From: Chitinophaga cymbidii
GTDB lineage: Bacteria; Bacteroidota; Bacteroidia; Chitinophagales; Chitinophagaceae
Assembly: GCF_007992715.1 (NCBI RefSeq)
Contig: NZ_BKAU01000004.1
Coordinates: 616,788-680,787, forward strand
Direction: 5' to 3'
DNA length: 64,000 nt
Shown here one piece after another: positions 16,938 through 25,648 of this stretch. How positions within the stretch are numbered: the first letter of the stretch is position 1; the number at the start of each line of letters is the position of its first letter. A model generated the notes under the pieces. It searched no databases, had not been told where the DNA came from, and saw only the letters and a program-made list of their open reading frames with translations. Both the position numbers and the translations under genes were made by a program.

Positions 16938-17206
16938 TTTAATGCAACTATCACCTCTGCATGAAATATTCCCTGAACGCTACACTGGTACCGGTTTTTT
17001 GCTACCTTTGCCCTTACCGAATAAATTAACACCTACTCCTCTATGAAATACTGCGTTAATGCTGCACTGGTAGTACCGGTGTATGTTATCATTTCCTTAC
17101 CAAAGAAATTAATACTGCCTTTCTATGAAATACTTTCTGAACGCTGCACTGGCAGCGCCGGTTTCCCTTTGCCTGAAATTACCGCCCTCAGCTGAATACG
17201 GACGCA
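16938..17206 (+). repeat. Three tandem 82-bp repeats, each starting a short MKY... ORF
   Basis: ATGAAATA occurs at 16961, 17043 and 17125, exactly 82 bp apart, each inside a degenerate repeat with CTGAACGCTNCACTGG-like sequence after it and a TTAA...CTCT-like stretch before it. Each ATG opens a short ORF: 22 codons (MKYSLNATLVPV...), 50 codons (MKYCVNAALVVPV...) and 30 codons (MKYFLNAALAAPVSL...). The period is not a multiple of three, yet the first 10-12 codons stay conserved in every copy. The block lies between the divergent GH16 gene and the exopolysaccharide operon, so it is probably in the operon's leader. Confidence 0.8.
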
Positions 17207-17208
17207 AA

Positions 17209-17241
17209 ACCCGCTAACGCGCGGGTAAGAACCCGATTTTT
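17209..17241 (+). promoter_or_regulatory. Attenuator-like pair of mutually exclusive hairpins before the exopolysaccharide operon
   Basis: ACCCGC (17209-17214) can pair with GCGGGT (17221-17226). The same GGGT strand can instead pair as CGGGT (17222-17226) with ACCCG (17231-17235), which is followed by ATTTTTAAT and looks like a short terminator. The two hairpins cannot form together. The third micro-ORF of the upstream repeat array ends at 17217, inside the first hairpin. This geometry is that of transcription attenuation, 26 bp before the first structural gene. Confidence 0.5.
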
Positions 17242-17266
17242 AATACAGCAATATTCAAATCCCTCC

Positions 17267-18061
17267 ATGCAAAGGAACCCTTACCATTTCACCAGCCTGG
17301 CGCTGTTATGCTGGCTGGTCGTCCATCTTACCACTTCCTGTGCCGTAAGCAGGAAAACGGTGTATTTCTCCGATCTGCGGGATACGGCCGCGGAGCTGGC
17401 TTCATCCCGGTTTGATGCGCCGGTCATCCGGCCGGATGATATCCTGTCCATTCACATTCAAACAATCGATCCCACGGCCGCCGCGGCGATCAATGATATT
17501 CCGGCTGCACCCGCCACCGGATCCGCCTCACCGGCGGGAGCACAGGAAACCACGGGTTTTGTGGTGGACAAAAACGGGAATGTGGACATTCCCCTGCTGG
17601 GGGAGCTGCACCTGGCTGGTCTTACCACGTACGACGCCTGCCGCATTGTTAAACAGGCGGCCGCAAAGTATTTCGTAAATCCCGCTGTACAGGTGAGGTA
17701 TGCGAACTTCCGGGTGACGGTGCTGGGCGAAGTAGCGCGTCCCGCAACCTATACGTTCCCCAATGAGAAGGTCACCGTGCTGGACGCCATCGGCCTTGCC
17801 GGCGACCTGACCATCTACGGAAAAAGAGATAATGTAATGCTCATACGCGATGAGGGGGGCGCCACAAAAAAAATGGTGCGCTTTAACCTGAATTCTTCTT
17901 CCATGCTGAAATCCCCTTACTTCTACCTGCGGCAAAACGATGTGATATACGTAGAGCCGGGTAAAGGCAAGATCGCATCGAATAACGCCGGCAGAGCGCA
18001 GCTGATCACGATCATCGGGGCGGTTGTTTCTGTCGCTATTGTAGCCCTGTCAAGACTTTAA
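17267..18061 (+). CDS. Polysaccharide export lipoprotein, Wza/BexD family
   Basis: 264 aa with a lipoprotein signal (HLTTSCAVSRK, Cys at about residue 25). The polysaccharide export domain (Poly_export) is at about 60-160 (DILSIHIQTID, GNVDIPLLGELHLAGLT), followed by a SLBB domain at about 145-235 (VTVLGEVARPATYTFP). A C-terminal hydrophobic segment, LITIIGAVVSVAIVAL, spans the last 20 residues. It forms the outer-membrane channel through which capsule or exopolysaccharide leaves the cell, working with the Wzc-like protein encoded 11 bp downstream. It is the first gene of a five-gene operon. Its leader carries the repeat array and attenuator-like hairpins described separately. Confidence 0.93.
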   Translation: MQRNPYHFTSLALLCWLVVHLTTSCAVSRKTVYFSDLRDTAAELASSRFDAPVIRPDDILSIHIQTIDPTAAAAINDIPAAPATGSASPAGAQETTGFVVDKNGNVDIPLLGELHLAGLTTYDACRIVKQAAAKYFVNPAVQVRYANFRVTVLGEVARPATYTFPNEKVTVLDAIGLAGDLTIYGKRDNVMLIRDEGGATKKMVRFNLNSSSMLKSPYFYLRQNDVIYVEPGKGKIASNNAGRAQLITIIGAVVSVAIVALSRL

Positions 18062-18072
18062 ACGGATGATGT

Positions 18073-20394
18073 ATGACGGAATGGACTAACCCCGATATGG
18101 AAAACACCGTTAACGACCAGCAACAGGTCATTAACCTGGTGAACAGGCTGAAGGCGCACTGGTACTGGTTCGTGCTGAGCGGTATCCTGGGCCTGGCCGC
18201 GGCATTCGTGTACCTGCGCTATGCAACGCCGATGTATATGATCAATGCCAAAGTGCTGGTCAGCGATGAGAAGAAAGGCGCGGGCCTCGCCGGCGAAAAC
18301 CCGATGCTGGAAGGCATTTCAGGTATGCTGGGCGCCAAAAGCACCGTTGATAACGAAGTGGAAATATTGAAAACGCGCACCCTCATGGAGCGTGTGGTGG
18401 AAGATCTCTGCGCGTATATTACTTACTTCCATAAAGGTAATTTACGGGATGCGGAATTGTATGAAGCTCCTTTTGAAGTGAGGCTACCCCGGCCCCGGCA
18501 GGATTTCAGTCCCGCTACTTTCAGCGTGCAGCCCATTGATGAAGGCCGTGTGGAAGTAAGCGCGGAAGATTTTTCCCGGACCGTACGTTACCATGAACCC
18601 TTTGACCTGAAGGGCATCGGGACCGCCTCCATCGCACGCAATACGGCGGTGCCGTATGAAAAGGAAAGCTACCTGTTCACCGTGACCGCCTTCGATCAGC
18701 AGGTGGCCAATTACCTGGGCAGGCTCAACGTAAAAGTCACCAATAAACTCGTAACGGTCATCGACCTGGGATTTCAATACCCCGTGAAGAAGAAAGGTGA
18801 AGAGATATTGAGTACGCTGATCAGCGCGTATGTGTCTGGCAACGTACAGGATAAAAACACGGTGGCGGACAGTACGATCGCTTTCATCGAAGACCGGCTG
18901 CTGCTGGTAGGCCGTGAGCTGGAGGCTGTGGAAAAACGCATCCAGCAATTCAAGCAGGTGAACAAGCTGACGGATATGTCCGCGCAATCGCAGCTGCTTA
19001 TTGAAAATTCCAGCGAGCACGTGAACGATCTCGCGAAAGTGGAAACGCAGCTGAGCATTATGGACCGCATCCGGACTTACCTGGAAGACGACAAGGGCCT
19101 GCGGATATTGCCCAGCGCCGAGCTGTTGAACGATGTTGTTTTCAAGGGCCTCCTCGAAAGATATAATGTGCTGTTGCTGCAGCGGGACAGGGCGCTGCTA
19201 GGTTCCACGCCCAACAACCCCGCCGTGGTGAACCTCAGCAACCAGATCACTTCGCTCCGGCAGGATATGCTGGGAAATATCGGCAGCACGATCCATAACC
19301 TGGAGATCACCCGCAATGACCTGGAAGGCAAGATCGGTCAGATCGAATCAAAAATAAGAACAGTGCCGGCTACCGAGCGCATGTACCTTGGCCTCGCCAG
19401 GCAGCAGCAGATCAGGCAGGAACTGTATGTGTTCCTGCTGCAGAAGCGGGAAGAAACCGCTATCGGCAAAACCTCTAACCTGTCCAACTGCAAAGTGATC
19501 GATTTCCCCAAAGCGGCGGTCAAACCGGTAAGCCCGAGAAGAACGCTGGCAATGGCGCTGGGATTCATGCTGGGACTGGTGATCCCGGCCTGCGCCGTAT
19601 ACCTGAACGAGATATTCAACACCCGTGTGCGGAAAAAAGAGGATGTGAGCAGGGAAACATCGCTGCCGGTGATCGCGGAGATCAGCCACAACGATCAGAA
19701 GGGGAAAGACCTGGTAGTGGAGGAAGGCGCCCGCTCTCAGATATCCGAAGAATTCCGCTCGCTGCGCACCAACCTGGCCTTTTACCTGAAGTCGGACAAC
19801 CAGAAGACCATTCTGCTAAGCTCCAGCATGGGCGGGGAAGGCAAATCGTTCGTAGCGGTGAACCTCGCCATGGTCATGGCGCTGTCCGGCAAAAAAGTGG
19901 TGATGATGGAGATGGACCTCCGCAAGCCCAATATCATGACAAAACTGGATGTCAAAGGAAAGCTGGGTTTTAGCAACTATGTGATATCGGGCGATATAAC
20001 GCCGGAAGATATCATTGTCCCTTCCGGCATTCATCCGGACCTCTACGTTATCAGCGCGGGCCCCATACCGCCCAATCCTTCGGAAATGATCATGAGCAGC
20101 CGCACATCAGGGTTGATGCAGGCGCTGCACAAACAGTTCGATTATATCATTATCGATGCGCCGCCGGTGGGCCTGGTAACGGATGCACAGCTATTGAGCG
20201 AGTATGCGGACATCACTCTGTACCTCGTCCGCCATGCCTATACACACAAAAGCCAGCTGCGGCAGCTCAATGCGCTGTACAAGGAAGGGAAGATGGGAAG
20301 AATGGCGCTGCTAATGAACGATATCAAACGGAAGGGCGGCGGATATGGTTATGGATACGGTTACCAGGGATATTATACTGACAGCAGATCATAA
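18073..20394 (+). CDS. Polysaccharide co-polymerase / BY-type tyrosine kinase, Wzc-like
   Basis: 773 aa. The N-terminal Wzz chain-length domain with a first membrane segment is at about 27-55 (WYWFVLSGILGLAAAFVYLRYA). A long periplasmic coiled-coil/GNVR part follows, then a second membrane segment (about 495-515). The cytoplasmic BY-kinase has Walker A' SMGGEGKSFVA at about 580, the A' motif MEMDLRKPN and Walker B YIIIDAPPVG. The tail is GGGYGYGYGYQGYY, six clustered tyrosines that are the expected autophosphorylation sites. It controls chain length and links synthesis to export through the Wza-like channel. Its partner genes lie directly upstream and downstream. No separate phosphatase (Wzb) gene is present in the operon. 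Confidence 0.94.
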   Translation: MTEWTNPDMENTVNDQQQVINLVNRLKAHWYWFVLSGILGLAAAFVYLRYATPMYMINAKVLVSDEKKGAGLAGENPMLEGISGMLGAKSTVDNEVEILKTRTLMERVVEDLCAYITYFHKGNLRDAELYEAPFEVRLPRPRQDFSPATFSVQPIDEGRVEVSAEDFSRTVRYHEPFDLKGIGTASIARNTAVPYEKESYLFTVTAFDQQVANYLGRLNVKVTNKLVTVIDLGFQYPVKKKGEEILSTLISAYVSGNVQDKNTVADSTIAFIEDRLLLVGRELEAVEKRIQQFKQVNKLTDMSAQSQLLIENSSEHVNDLAKVETQLSIMDRIRTYLEDDKGLRILPSAELLNDVVFKGLLERYNVLLLQRDRALLGSTPNNPAVVNLSNQITSLRQDMLGNIGSTIHNLEITRNDLEGKIGQIESKIRTVPATERMYLGLARQQQIRQELYVFLLQKREETAIGKTSNLSNCKVIDFPKAAVKPVSPRRTLAMALGFMLGLVIPACAVYLNEIFNTRVRKKEDVSRETSLPVIAEISHNDQKGKDLVVEEGARSQISEEFRSLRTNLAFYLKSDNQKTILLSSSMGGEGKSFVAVNLAMVMALSGKKVVMMEMDLRKPNIMTKLDVKGKLGFSNYVISGDITPEDIIVPSGIHPDLYVISAGPIPPNPSEMIMSSRTSGLMQALHKQFDYIIIDAPPVGLVTDAQLLSEYADITLYLVRHAYTHKSQLRQLNALYKEGKMGRMALLMNDIKRKGGGYGYGYGYQGYYTDSRS

Positions 20395-20398
20395 CGGC

Positions 20399-21745
20399 AT
20401 GGAGGAGGCAATAGCAAGCAGATACCGGAAAATGGGCATGCGCGTGCGGGAGCTGATGCCGGCCATACTGGCCTTTGGCGTCCCGGCCACCATCAACCTC
20501 GCCAGCATCATGGTATTTACCCGGTTGCTGTCGCTGTACGCTTATGGAGAGCTTTCACTGGCCTGGGTAACTATAGAGTTCACCTGCGGGATATTCTACC
20601 GGTGGAGCAAGATGGGTATGATCCGTTTTTTCGACAGAAGCCAGCGCTCCATTATTGTGGGAATACAATTCACCTTCGGCGTATCCTGCCTGATGCTGCT
20701 GGTGTTGCTGCTGCTGTTCCTTTTCGGTGAAAGGTCGGGCTGGGTGAGCAGGCACACGTTTATCTTTCCTGTAATGCTCGGGATCATTGCGAGAGGGGTG
20801 GCCACTTTTATACAGGACGTGCAGCGGATATACCATGAAAAACTGGCGCGGTACACCTTCGTTTCTTTCCTCTGCAATGCGGCGTACTACCTGCCGGTGA
20901 TCGGGCTGGCGATATGGACGCGGGGAAATATCCGTGTGGACGCGATCCTGTACATCCAGGCGTTCGCATTGCTGCTCCTGTGCCTCGGCATATCCGCGCG
21001 CCCGCTTTGGCTGCTCCGCAAAAAATTATTCCGCAAACAACAGCCGGGGATGTACCGGGGCATCATGCACTATGGCATACCCATCGCCATCGCCTCTGTG
21101 GCGATCGGCATGTTCGCACGGATAGACCGGTATGTGATCGAATACGTGCTGGGGTTCAGGGAGCTGGGCATTTATTCCGCCGCTTTCAGCCTCTCGAACC
21201 TGGTGGTCAGCTCCATTTTCACCGTGCTTACCATTTCCTCCTATCCGGAGATCATCCGCCGGCTGAACAGCGGCAGGCAGGCGGAGGCGAAAGTTTTGTT
21301 CAGACAGAACGGGCAGCTCATTCTAACGGCTGTGCCGGTATTTGTGTGCTGCGCCTGCCTGCTGAATACTTTCCTGTGCCAGGTATTGTTTGGCGGCAAG
21401 GCGCCTGAAATATCCGGCGTGTTCCCTTATGTGCTGCTGGCTACTTATCTCTTCAACCTGCGCATCCATTATTTCGACCAGGTGTTTCAGTTTTCGCACA
21501 CTACCCGCGTATCCATGTACCTGGCTATCGTGCTGGGAGCGGGCCACCTGGCATTGAGCTTCCTGCTGACCCGTACGGCCGGCATTCATGGCATTGCTTT
21601 GTCTAACGCATTGATGAGCCTGGCGGGAATAGTGTTCACCTGGGTATTTGTAAGAAGAATTTTCAGGATAGAACTGAGCAAACCTGTAGTTGCGCTCAAT
21701 ATTGCGGGCCTGATCGCCATAACGATATACCTGATGCTGATATGA
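20399..21745 (+). CDS. Polysaccharide flippase, Wzx/MATE-like
   Basis: 448 aa from the ATG at 20399, four bases after the kinase stop. An earlier in-frame ATG at 20345 would overlap the kinase's tyrosine tail. About 12-14 hydrophobic segments cover the protein (PAILAFGVPATINLASIMVF, FPVMLGIIARGVATF and so on), the pattern of the polysaccharide biosynthesis/oligosaccharide flippase family. It would flip lipid-linked repeat units across the inner membrane for the polymerase. It is third in the operon and overlaps the next gene by four bases (ATGA), so coupled translation is likely. Confidence 0.9.
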   Translation: MEEAIASRYRKMGMRVRELMPAILAFGVPATINLASIMVFTRLLSLYAYGELSLAWVTIEFTCGIFYRWSKMGMIRFFDRSQRSIIVGIQFTFGVSCLMLLVLLLLFLFGERSGWVSRHTFIFPVMLGIIARGVATFIQDVQRIYHEKLARYTFVSFLCNAAYYLPVIGLAIWTRGNIRVDAILYIQAFALLLLCLGISARPLWLLRKKLFRKQQPGMYRGIMHYGIPIAIASVAIGMFARIDRYVIEYVLGFRELGIYSAAFSLSNLVVSSIFTVLTISSYPEIIRRLNSGRQAEAKVLFRQNGQLILTAVPVFVCCACLLNTFLCQVLFGGKAPEISGVFPYVLLATYLFNLRIHYFDQVFQFSHTTRVSMYLAIVLGAGHLALSFLLTRTAGIHGIALSNALMSLAGIVFTWVFVRRIFRIELSKPVVALNIAGLIAITIYLMLI

Positions 21746-22962
21746 GGAACACCGCATATATCACTAACCGGTACCTGCTGATCTTTGTGACGGTGCTATG
21801 CTTCCTGGGCATCGGCCTGCTGGGCGCCGTGGGGTATACGATGGGCAAAGATGCGTCCAGCGCGGTCACCAAGATACATCCGCTTTCATATGTACTATTG
21901 TTTATCAGCATGCTGAACCTGATGCGGGTAAGGGATAAGGAGCAGATACTCCGCGGGCTGTCTTACAACAAGCCGGAATACCAGCTGCTCTTTTTTATCG
22001 GTGTCATTGTCTTCTACCTTTACCTGATACAGAACCTTTCTTCTATTTCCTTCATTGTGGATACGCTGGTGTGCCCGGCGCTGCTGGCCATTAACTTCCG
22101 GTATTACCCCGAGCGGTTCAAATGGTCTGCCCGGAAGCTGTGCCTGCAGCTGCTGATGATCAATGCATATGTTGCTATAGCGGAACGTTTGTTGTCAATG
22201 AACTTCTTTCCGATCGTGACCACCTTTGGCGAGGAGTTCCGTTCCACGGCATTGCTGGGTCATCCGTTGAATAACGCGCTTATCACGTTCGTAGGTTTTT
22301 TATATGCCGCTGTGGTGCCCTTGCCGGTGACGCGCAAGCTTTATACGATGACGGTGCTGCTGATCGCCATGGTGTGCTTCGGGGCGAGAGGGGCGCTGTA
22401 TGCCAGCATGCTCAGCCTGGTCCTGTTGTTCATTGTGCCGGTATTCACATCCCGCAAGGCGTACTTCAAAAAGATCAGCCGCCCGCTCATCATCACAATG
22501 CTGACGGTGATGATAATGCTGGTGGTCTATCTCATTCTTTATACTTCATTCGGTGAAAGGCTGGTGGAGGCGTCTTTTTACGACAGCAGCTCGGAAGTGA
22601 GGGCGCGGGCTTTCGATATCATAGACCTGGACAATCTTGGCAATTATTTCTTTGCGAAAGACCAGGCGGAAATGGATATGCTGAGCTATTATGCGGATGT
22701 AGAGATCATAGAGAACTTTTTTATTTTCTGGGTCTTGAAATTCGGGCTGATCCTGGCGGTGGGGTTGTGTGTGATGATCTACCGGCTTTTTTATCTGCGG
22801 ATGCCGATACAGAGCAGCTTTAAACGGCATGTTGTTGTTTTACTGCTGCTGCTGGCCGCGGCTACTAATAATTCGCTGAATACGAATACACAGCTGCTGT
22901 CCATATTCGTCCTGTTCTTTACCATTCCGGATACGGCAAAGGCTGTACATACTAAACAATGA
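21742..22962 (+). CDS. O-antigen/exopolysaccharide polymerase, Wzy-like
   Basis: 406 aa with about ten membrane segments and a larger periplasmic loop at about 260-320 (YTSFGERLVEASFYDSSSEVRARAFDII), the usual organisation of Wzy polymerases and O-antigen ligases. The primary sequence is weakly conserved in this family, so the call rests mainly on topology and place: directly after the flippase (ATGA overlap) and before the glycosyltransferase. It would polymerise repeat units in the periplasm. Confidence 0.8.
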   Translation: MRNTAYITNRYLLIFVTVLCFLGIGLLGAVGYTMGKDASSAVTKIHPLSYVLLFISMLNLMRVRDKEQILRGLSYNKPEYQLLFFIGVIVFYLYLIQNLSSISFIVDTLVCPALLAINFRYYPERFKWSARKLCLQLLMINAYVAIAERLLSMNFFPIVTTFGEEFRSTALLGHPLNNALITFVGFLYAAVVPLPVTRKLYTMTVLLIAMVCFGARGALYASMLSLVLLFIVPVFTSRKAYFKKISRPLIITMLTVMIMLVVYLILYTSFGERLVEASFYDSSSEVRARAFDIIDLDNLGNYFFAKDQAEMDMLSYYADVEIIENFFIFWVLKFGLILAVGLCVMIYRLFYLRMPIQSSFKRHVVVLLLLLAAATNNSLNTNTQLLSIFVLFFTIPDTAKAVHTKQ

Positions 22963-22969
22963 TTTGACC

Positions 22970-24016
22970 ATGAGGATCGCACATGTAATTTTTTCACTGC
23001 AAACAGGCGGCGCTGAGCACATGCTGGTGGATATTATCAATGAACAGGTGTCGCAGGCTGAAGTAGCGCTGTTTGTCTTGAATAACGAGGTTAACCCGGA
23101 GATCGTCGGGCGGCTGAACAGCGCTGTTCGCTGCAGGACTTTCGGCAGGCGGGAGGGGAGCCGGAATCCCGTTCCTGTGGCTTTGTTCAATGCGGCGCTG
23201 CTAAGGGGTAAATTCGATGTCATTCACTGTCATAACCTGAACATGGCGGCCCTGCTGCTGCCTTCGCTCCGGAGAAAAGCAATGCTCACCGTGCATGATA
23301 CTATCAGCACACCTGAAAATCTTACGCGGTACAACCGCTGTTTTGCTATTTCTTATGCGGTGCGGGATTCTGTGCAGACACATGCATTTACGCACTGCAG
23401 GGTTATACAAAACGGTGTAAACTTCAATGAAATAGCGGAACGCCGGGTGATACCGCTCCGCACCGGCAATTTCCGCATATTGCAAGCTGGCCGCCTGCGG
23501 CATAAAAAAAAGGGGCAGCACGTTTCAATTGAGGCATTGAGAATATTGAATGAAAGGGGCATTCATGATGTGGAGATCGACTTCATTGGCGAAGGCCCTT
23601 CCTGTTCATACCTGCAAAAGCTGGCAGAAGAACTTGGCGTCAGCAGCCATGTGCGCTTTCTCGGTTGTAAAGACCGTGCGTATGTGTACAATAATATACA
23701 GTGTTACGACCTAATGGTTCAACCCTCTGTTTATGAAGGCTTCGGCCTTACAATAGTAGAGGCGATGGCCGCAAAAGTACCGGTGTTGGCATCTGCCATT
23801 GAAGGCCCCATGGAAGTGCTGGATTCCGGGAGGTATGGTTTTCTTTTCGAGAAAGAAAGCGCCCCGGATATGGCGGACAAAATCATTCACATCATGGGCA
23901 TTGCGCCGGAGGCCATGCGTGCTTCGGTGGACAAAGCATACGACTATGCGCTGGAAAGGTTCAGCGTAAAAAGAACTGCACGCGATTACCTGGAGGAATA
24001 CCGGAGGAAAGATTAA
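22970..24016 (+). CDS. Glycosyltransferase, GT4 family
   Basis: 348 aa from the ATG at 22970 (MRIAHVIFSLQTGGAEHML). A TTG six bases earlier is less likely. GT-B fold: N-terminal acceptor domain with QTGGAEHM at about 10-17, and C-terminal domain with ILQAGRLRHKKKGQH (about 170), FIGEGP, FLGCKDR and QPSVYEGFGLTIVEAMAAKVPV (the EX7E sugar-nucleotide motif, about 250-265). It transfers a sugar from a nucleotide donor in repeat-unit assembly. It is the last gene of the exopolysaccharide operon and the only glycosyltransferase in it, so other transferases and the initiating enzyme must be encoded elsewhere. Confidence 0.92.
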   Translation: MRIAHVIFSLQTGGAEHMLVDIINEQVSQAEVALFVLNNEVNPEIVGRLNSAVRCRTFGRREGSRNPVPVALFNAALLRGKFDVIHCHNLNMAALLLPSLRRKAMLTVHDTISTPENLTRYNRCFAISYAVRDSVQTHAFTHCRVIQNGVNFNEIAERRVIPLRTGNFRILQAGRLRHKKKGQHVSIEALRILNERGIHDVEIDFIGEGPSCSYLQKLAEELGVSSHVRFLGCKDRAYVYNNIQCYDLMVQPSVYEGFGLTIVEAMAAKVPVLASAIEGPMEVLDSGRYGFLFEKESAPDMADKIIHIMGIAPEAMRASVDKAYDYALERFSVKRTARDYLEEYRRKD

Positions 24017-24020
24017 AAAG

Positions 24021-24055
24021 AAAGGCTGTCTCAACAATAAAAGAGACAGCCTTTT
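24021..24055. terminator. Bidirectional terminator after the exopolysaccharide operon
   Basis: AAAGGCTGTCTC (24021-24032) and GAGACAGCCTTT (24043-24054) form a perfect 12-bp stem with an A-rich loop, followed by T-rich sequence. It has A/T tails on both sides and separates the exopolysaccharide operon from the convergent SusD gene. Confidence 0.88.
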
Positions 24056-24060
24056 CTTTA

Positions 24061-25620
24061 TCAATCCTTCAATATCCACATCACCGCATTCACATTGTCG
24101 CTGCCGCTGAACTGCCGCTGGATGGCCTGGTCCAGGTTCTTGTTGTTATAGCTCAGCTCATTGGAGGGATAGAGCCAGCGCAGGGGGAATTGTGTGGTGG
24201 GGGTGTTGAGGTTGGTGCTGGAATTGAGCACGAACGCCGGATACCCGGTACGCCTTTGTTCATACCAGGCGTTATAGTTGCTCCCCTGCAAAAAGCCCGC
24301 GATATATTTTTGCGTGATGATCTGCTTCAGCTGGTCCTGCATGCTGCCGGTGAGCGCGTTGTTGGTGACGTATTGCGCGATGTAGGCGTCATCTATTTTC
24401 ATGTTGTGATGATAATCCGCTACATCCGGCGTATAGGTTGCGGTGAACTTCATGGCATTGGTAATGCCCGCTGCGTAGTAACTCTGCGCGGTGGTTCCGG
24501 TTACCCAGCCCCTGATGGTTGCTTCGGCCAGTATGAACTGCTGCTCCTGGTAGCTGAAAACGCTCACGGGTTCCGCGTTTACAAGATTCACGTAGCGGTT
24601 GTTCAGGTCTGAATAGTCTTTCGAAACACGCATGGTTTGCAGGTCGGGGAATGCATCGGATGGCTCGGCGCCGAGATAGGCGTCCCAGTCGTCCGGCTGC
24701 ATGCCGTTCGCTATTTTAACGGGAGAGGGCTTGGCGTAGTAGAACAGCCGGCGGTCGCCCATGGCTTTCATGGGATCGATGAGCGTTGCGGAAAGCATGG
24801 TGTAGTTGGATTTTACGAAGGAATTTCCCGAGCCGGCCGGTACGTCGGACCATGGATAGTTCTGCCCCGCGGTGGCGTTGTAGGCCAGCGCGAAGTTATC
24901 TTCGTATGTGCGTAACAGTGGCCGGTTGGCTACGATCTCCTTAAACCGCCCGATCACGTCCAGGTCGGTGTCTGCTGTTTTCCGGTACAGGTTCATGAGC
25001 ACATGCAGCTGGAAGCCGTTGGCAAGCCTCCGCCAGTTATCGGTTTTCCCGTTAAAGATCGGATCGCCCGCGAAATCGGTGCCCTGCGCAAAGAGCATGT
25101 CTGCGCTGTCCAGCTCGTTGATGATGCCGAGAAAAACTTCTTTCTGCGTATCGTAGCGCGGCTGGATGATATCTTCCGATTCGCCTTTCACGGCTTCGGA
25201 ATAGGGAATGTCGCCCACCTGCATGGTGGTCTGGAAGAATTGCCAGGCACGGATGAAATGCCCCAGCGCTTTGTAGGACTTCGCCTGGCCTTCATCCTGC
25301 GCGGCGGTGATCATGGGCGTAACATTGCGCAACAGCAGGATGCGGTCGAAGCTGGCCCGCCCGAACCTGTTATACTGCAGGTTTTCCTGGCCTTCTCCCC
25401 AGGTGAGATATTTGCCCAGCAGGTAGGGCTGCATGAAGCCTTTCGTGTTGCTGATGCTGCTCCTCGTAACGTTGAGGATCATATTGGTGGCGAGCATGGC
25501 GGAAGTAACCTGCGTGGTCTGGTTGGGATTGGTATTGATCTCGTTGAATTTCGAGCACCCCGCCCAGAGGACCACAGCTGGCAGGATGATGAAGATGTAT
25601 CTGGACATTGAACGTTTCAT
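24061..25620 (-). CDS. SusD/RagB-family outer-membrane glycan-binding lipoprotein
   Basis: 519 aa with a lipoprotein signal (VVLWAGCSKFNEINTNPNQ, Cys at about 22). The N-terminal FNEINTNPN motif, repeated helical TPR-like segments and the ending ...NAVMWILKD are typical of the SusD-like_2 group. It forms the lid that delivers ligand to the SusC channel encoded 28 bp upstream in the same transcript. No glycoside hydrolase lies in the operon, so the ligand could be an oligosaccharide or another nutrient such as peptides. Confidence 0.92.
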   Translation of the reverse strand: MKRSMSRYIFIILPAVVLWAGCSKFNEINTNPNQTTQVTSAMLATNMILNVTRSSISNTKGFMQPYLLGKYLTWGEGQENLQYNRFGRASFDRILLLRNVTPMITAAQDEGQAKSYKALGHFIRAWQFFQTTMQVGDIPYSEAVKGESEDIIQPRYDTQKEVFLGIINELDSADMLFAQGTDFAGDPIFNGKTDNWRRLANGFQLHVLMNLYRKTADTDLDVIGRFKEIVANRPLLRTYEDNFALAYNATAGQNYPWSDVPAGSGNSFVKSNYTMLSATLIDPMKAMGDRRLFYYAKPSPVKIANGMQPDDWDAYLGAEPSDAFPDLQTMRVSKDYSDLNNRYVNLVNAEPVSVFSYQEQQFILAEATIRGWVTGTTAQSYYAAGITNAMKFTATYTPDVADYHHNMKIDDAYIAQYVTNNALTGSMQDQLKQIITQKYIAGFLQGSNYNAWYEQRRTGYPAFVLNSSTNLNTPTTQFPLRWLYPSNELSYNNKNLDQAIQRQFSGSDNVNAVMWILKD

Positions 25621-25648
25621 GTGATTGCTTTTTGATGGATGATGCTGA

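Noticed and set aside
16938..17206. 82-bp repeats as a CRISPR array
   Set aside because: Only three degenerate copies, no constant repeat/spacer division, and no cas genes nearby.
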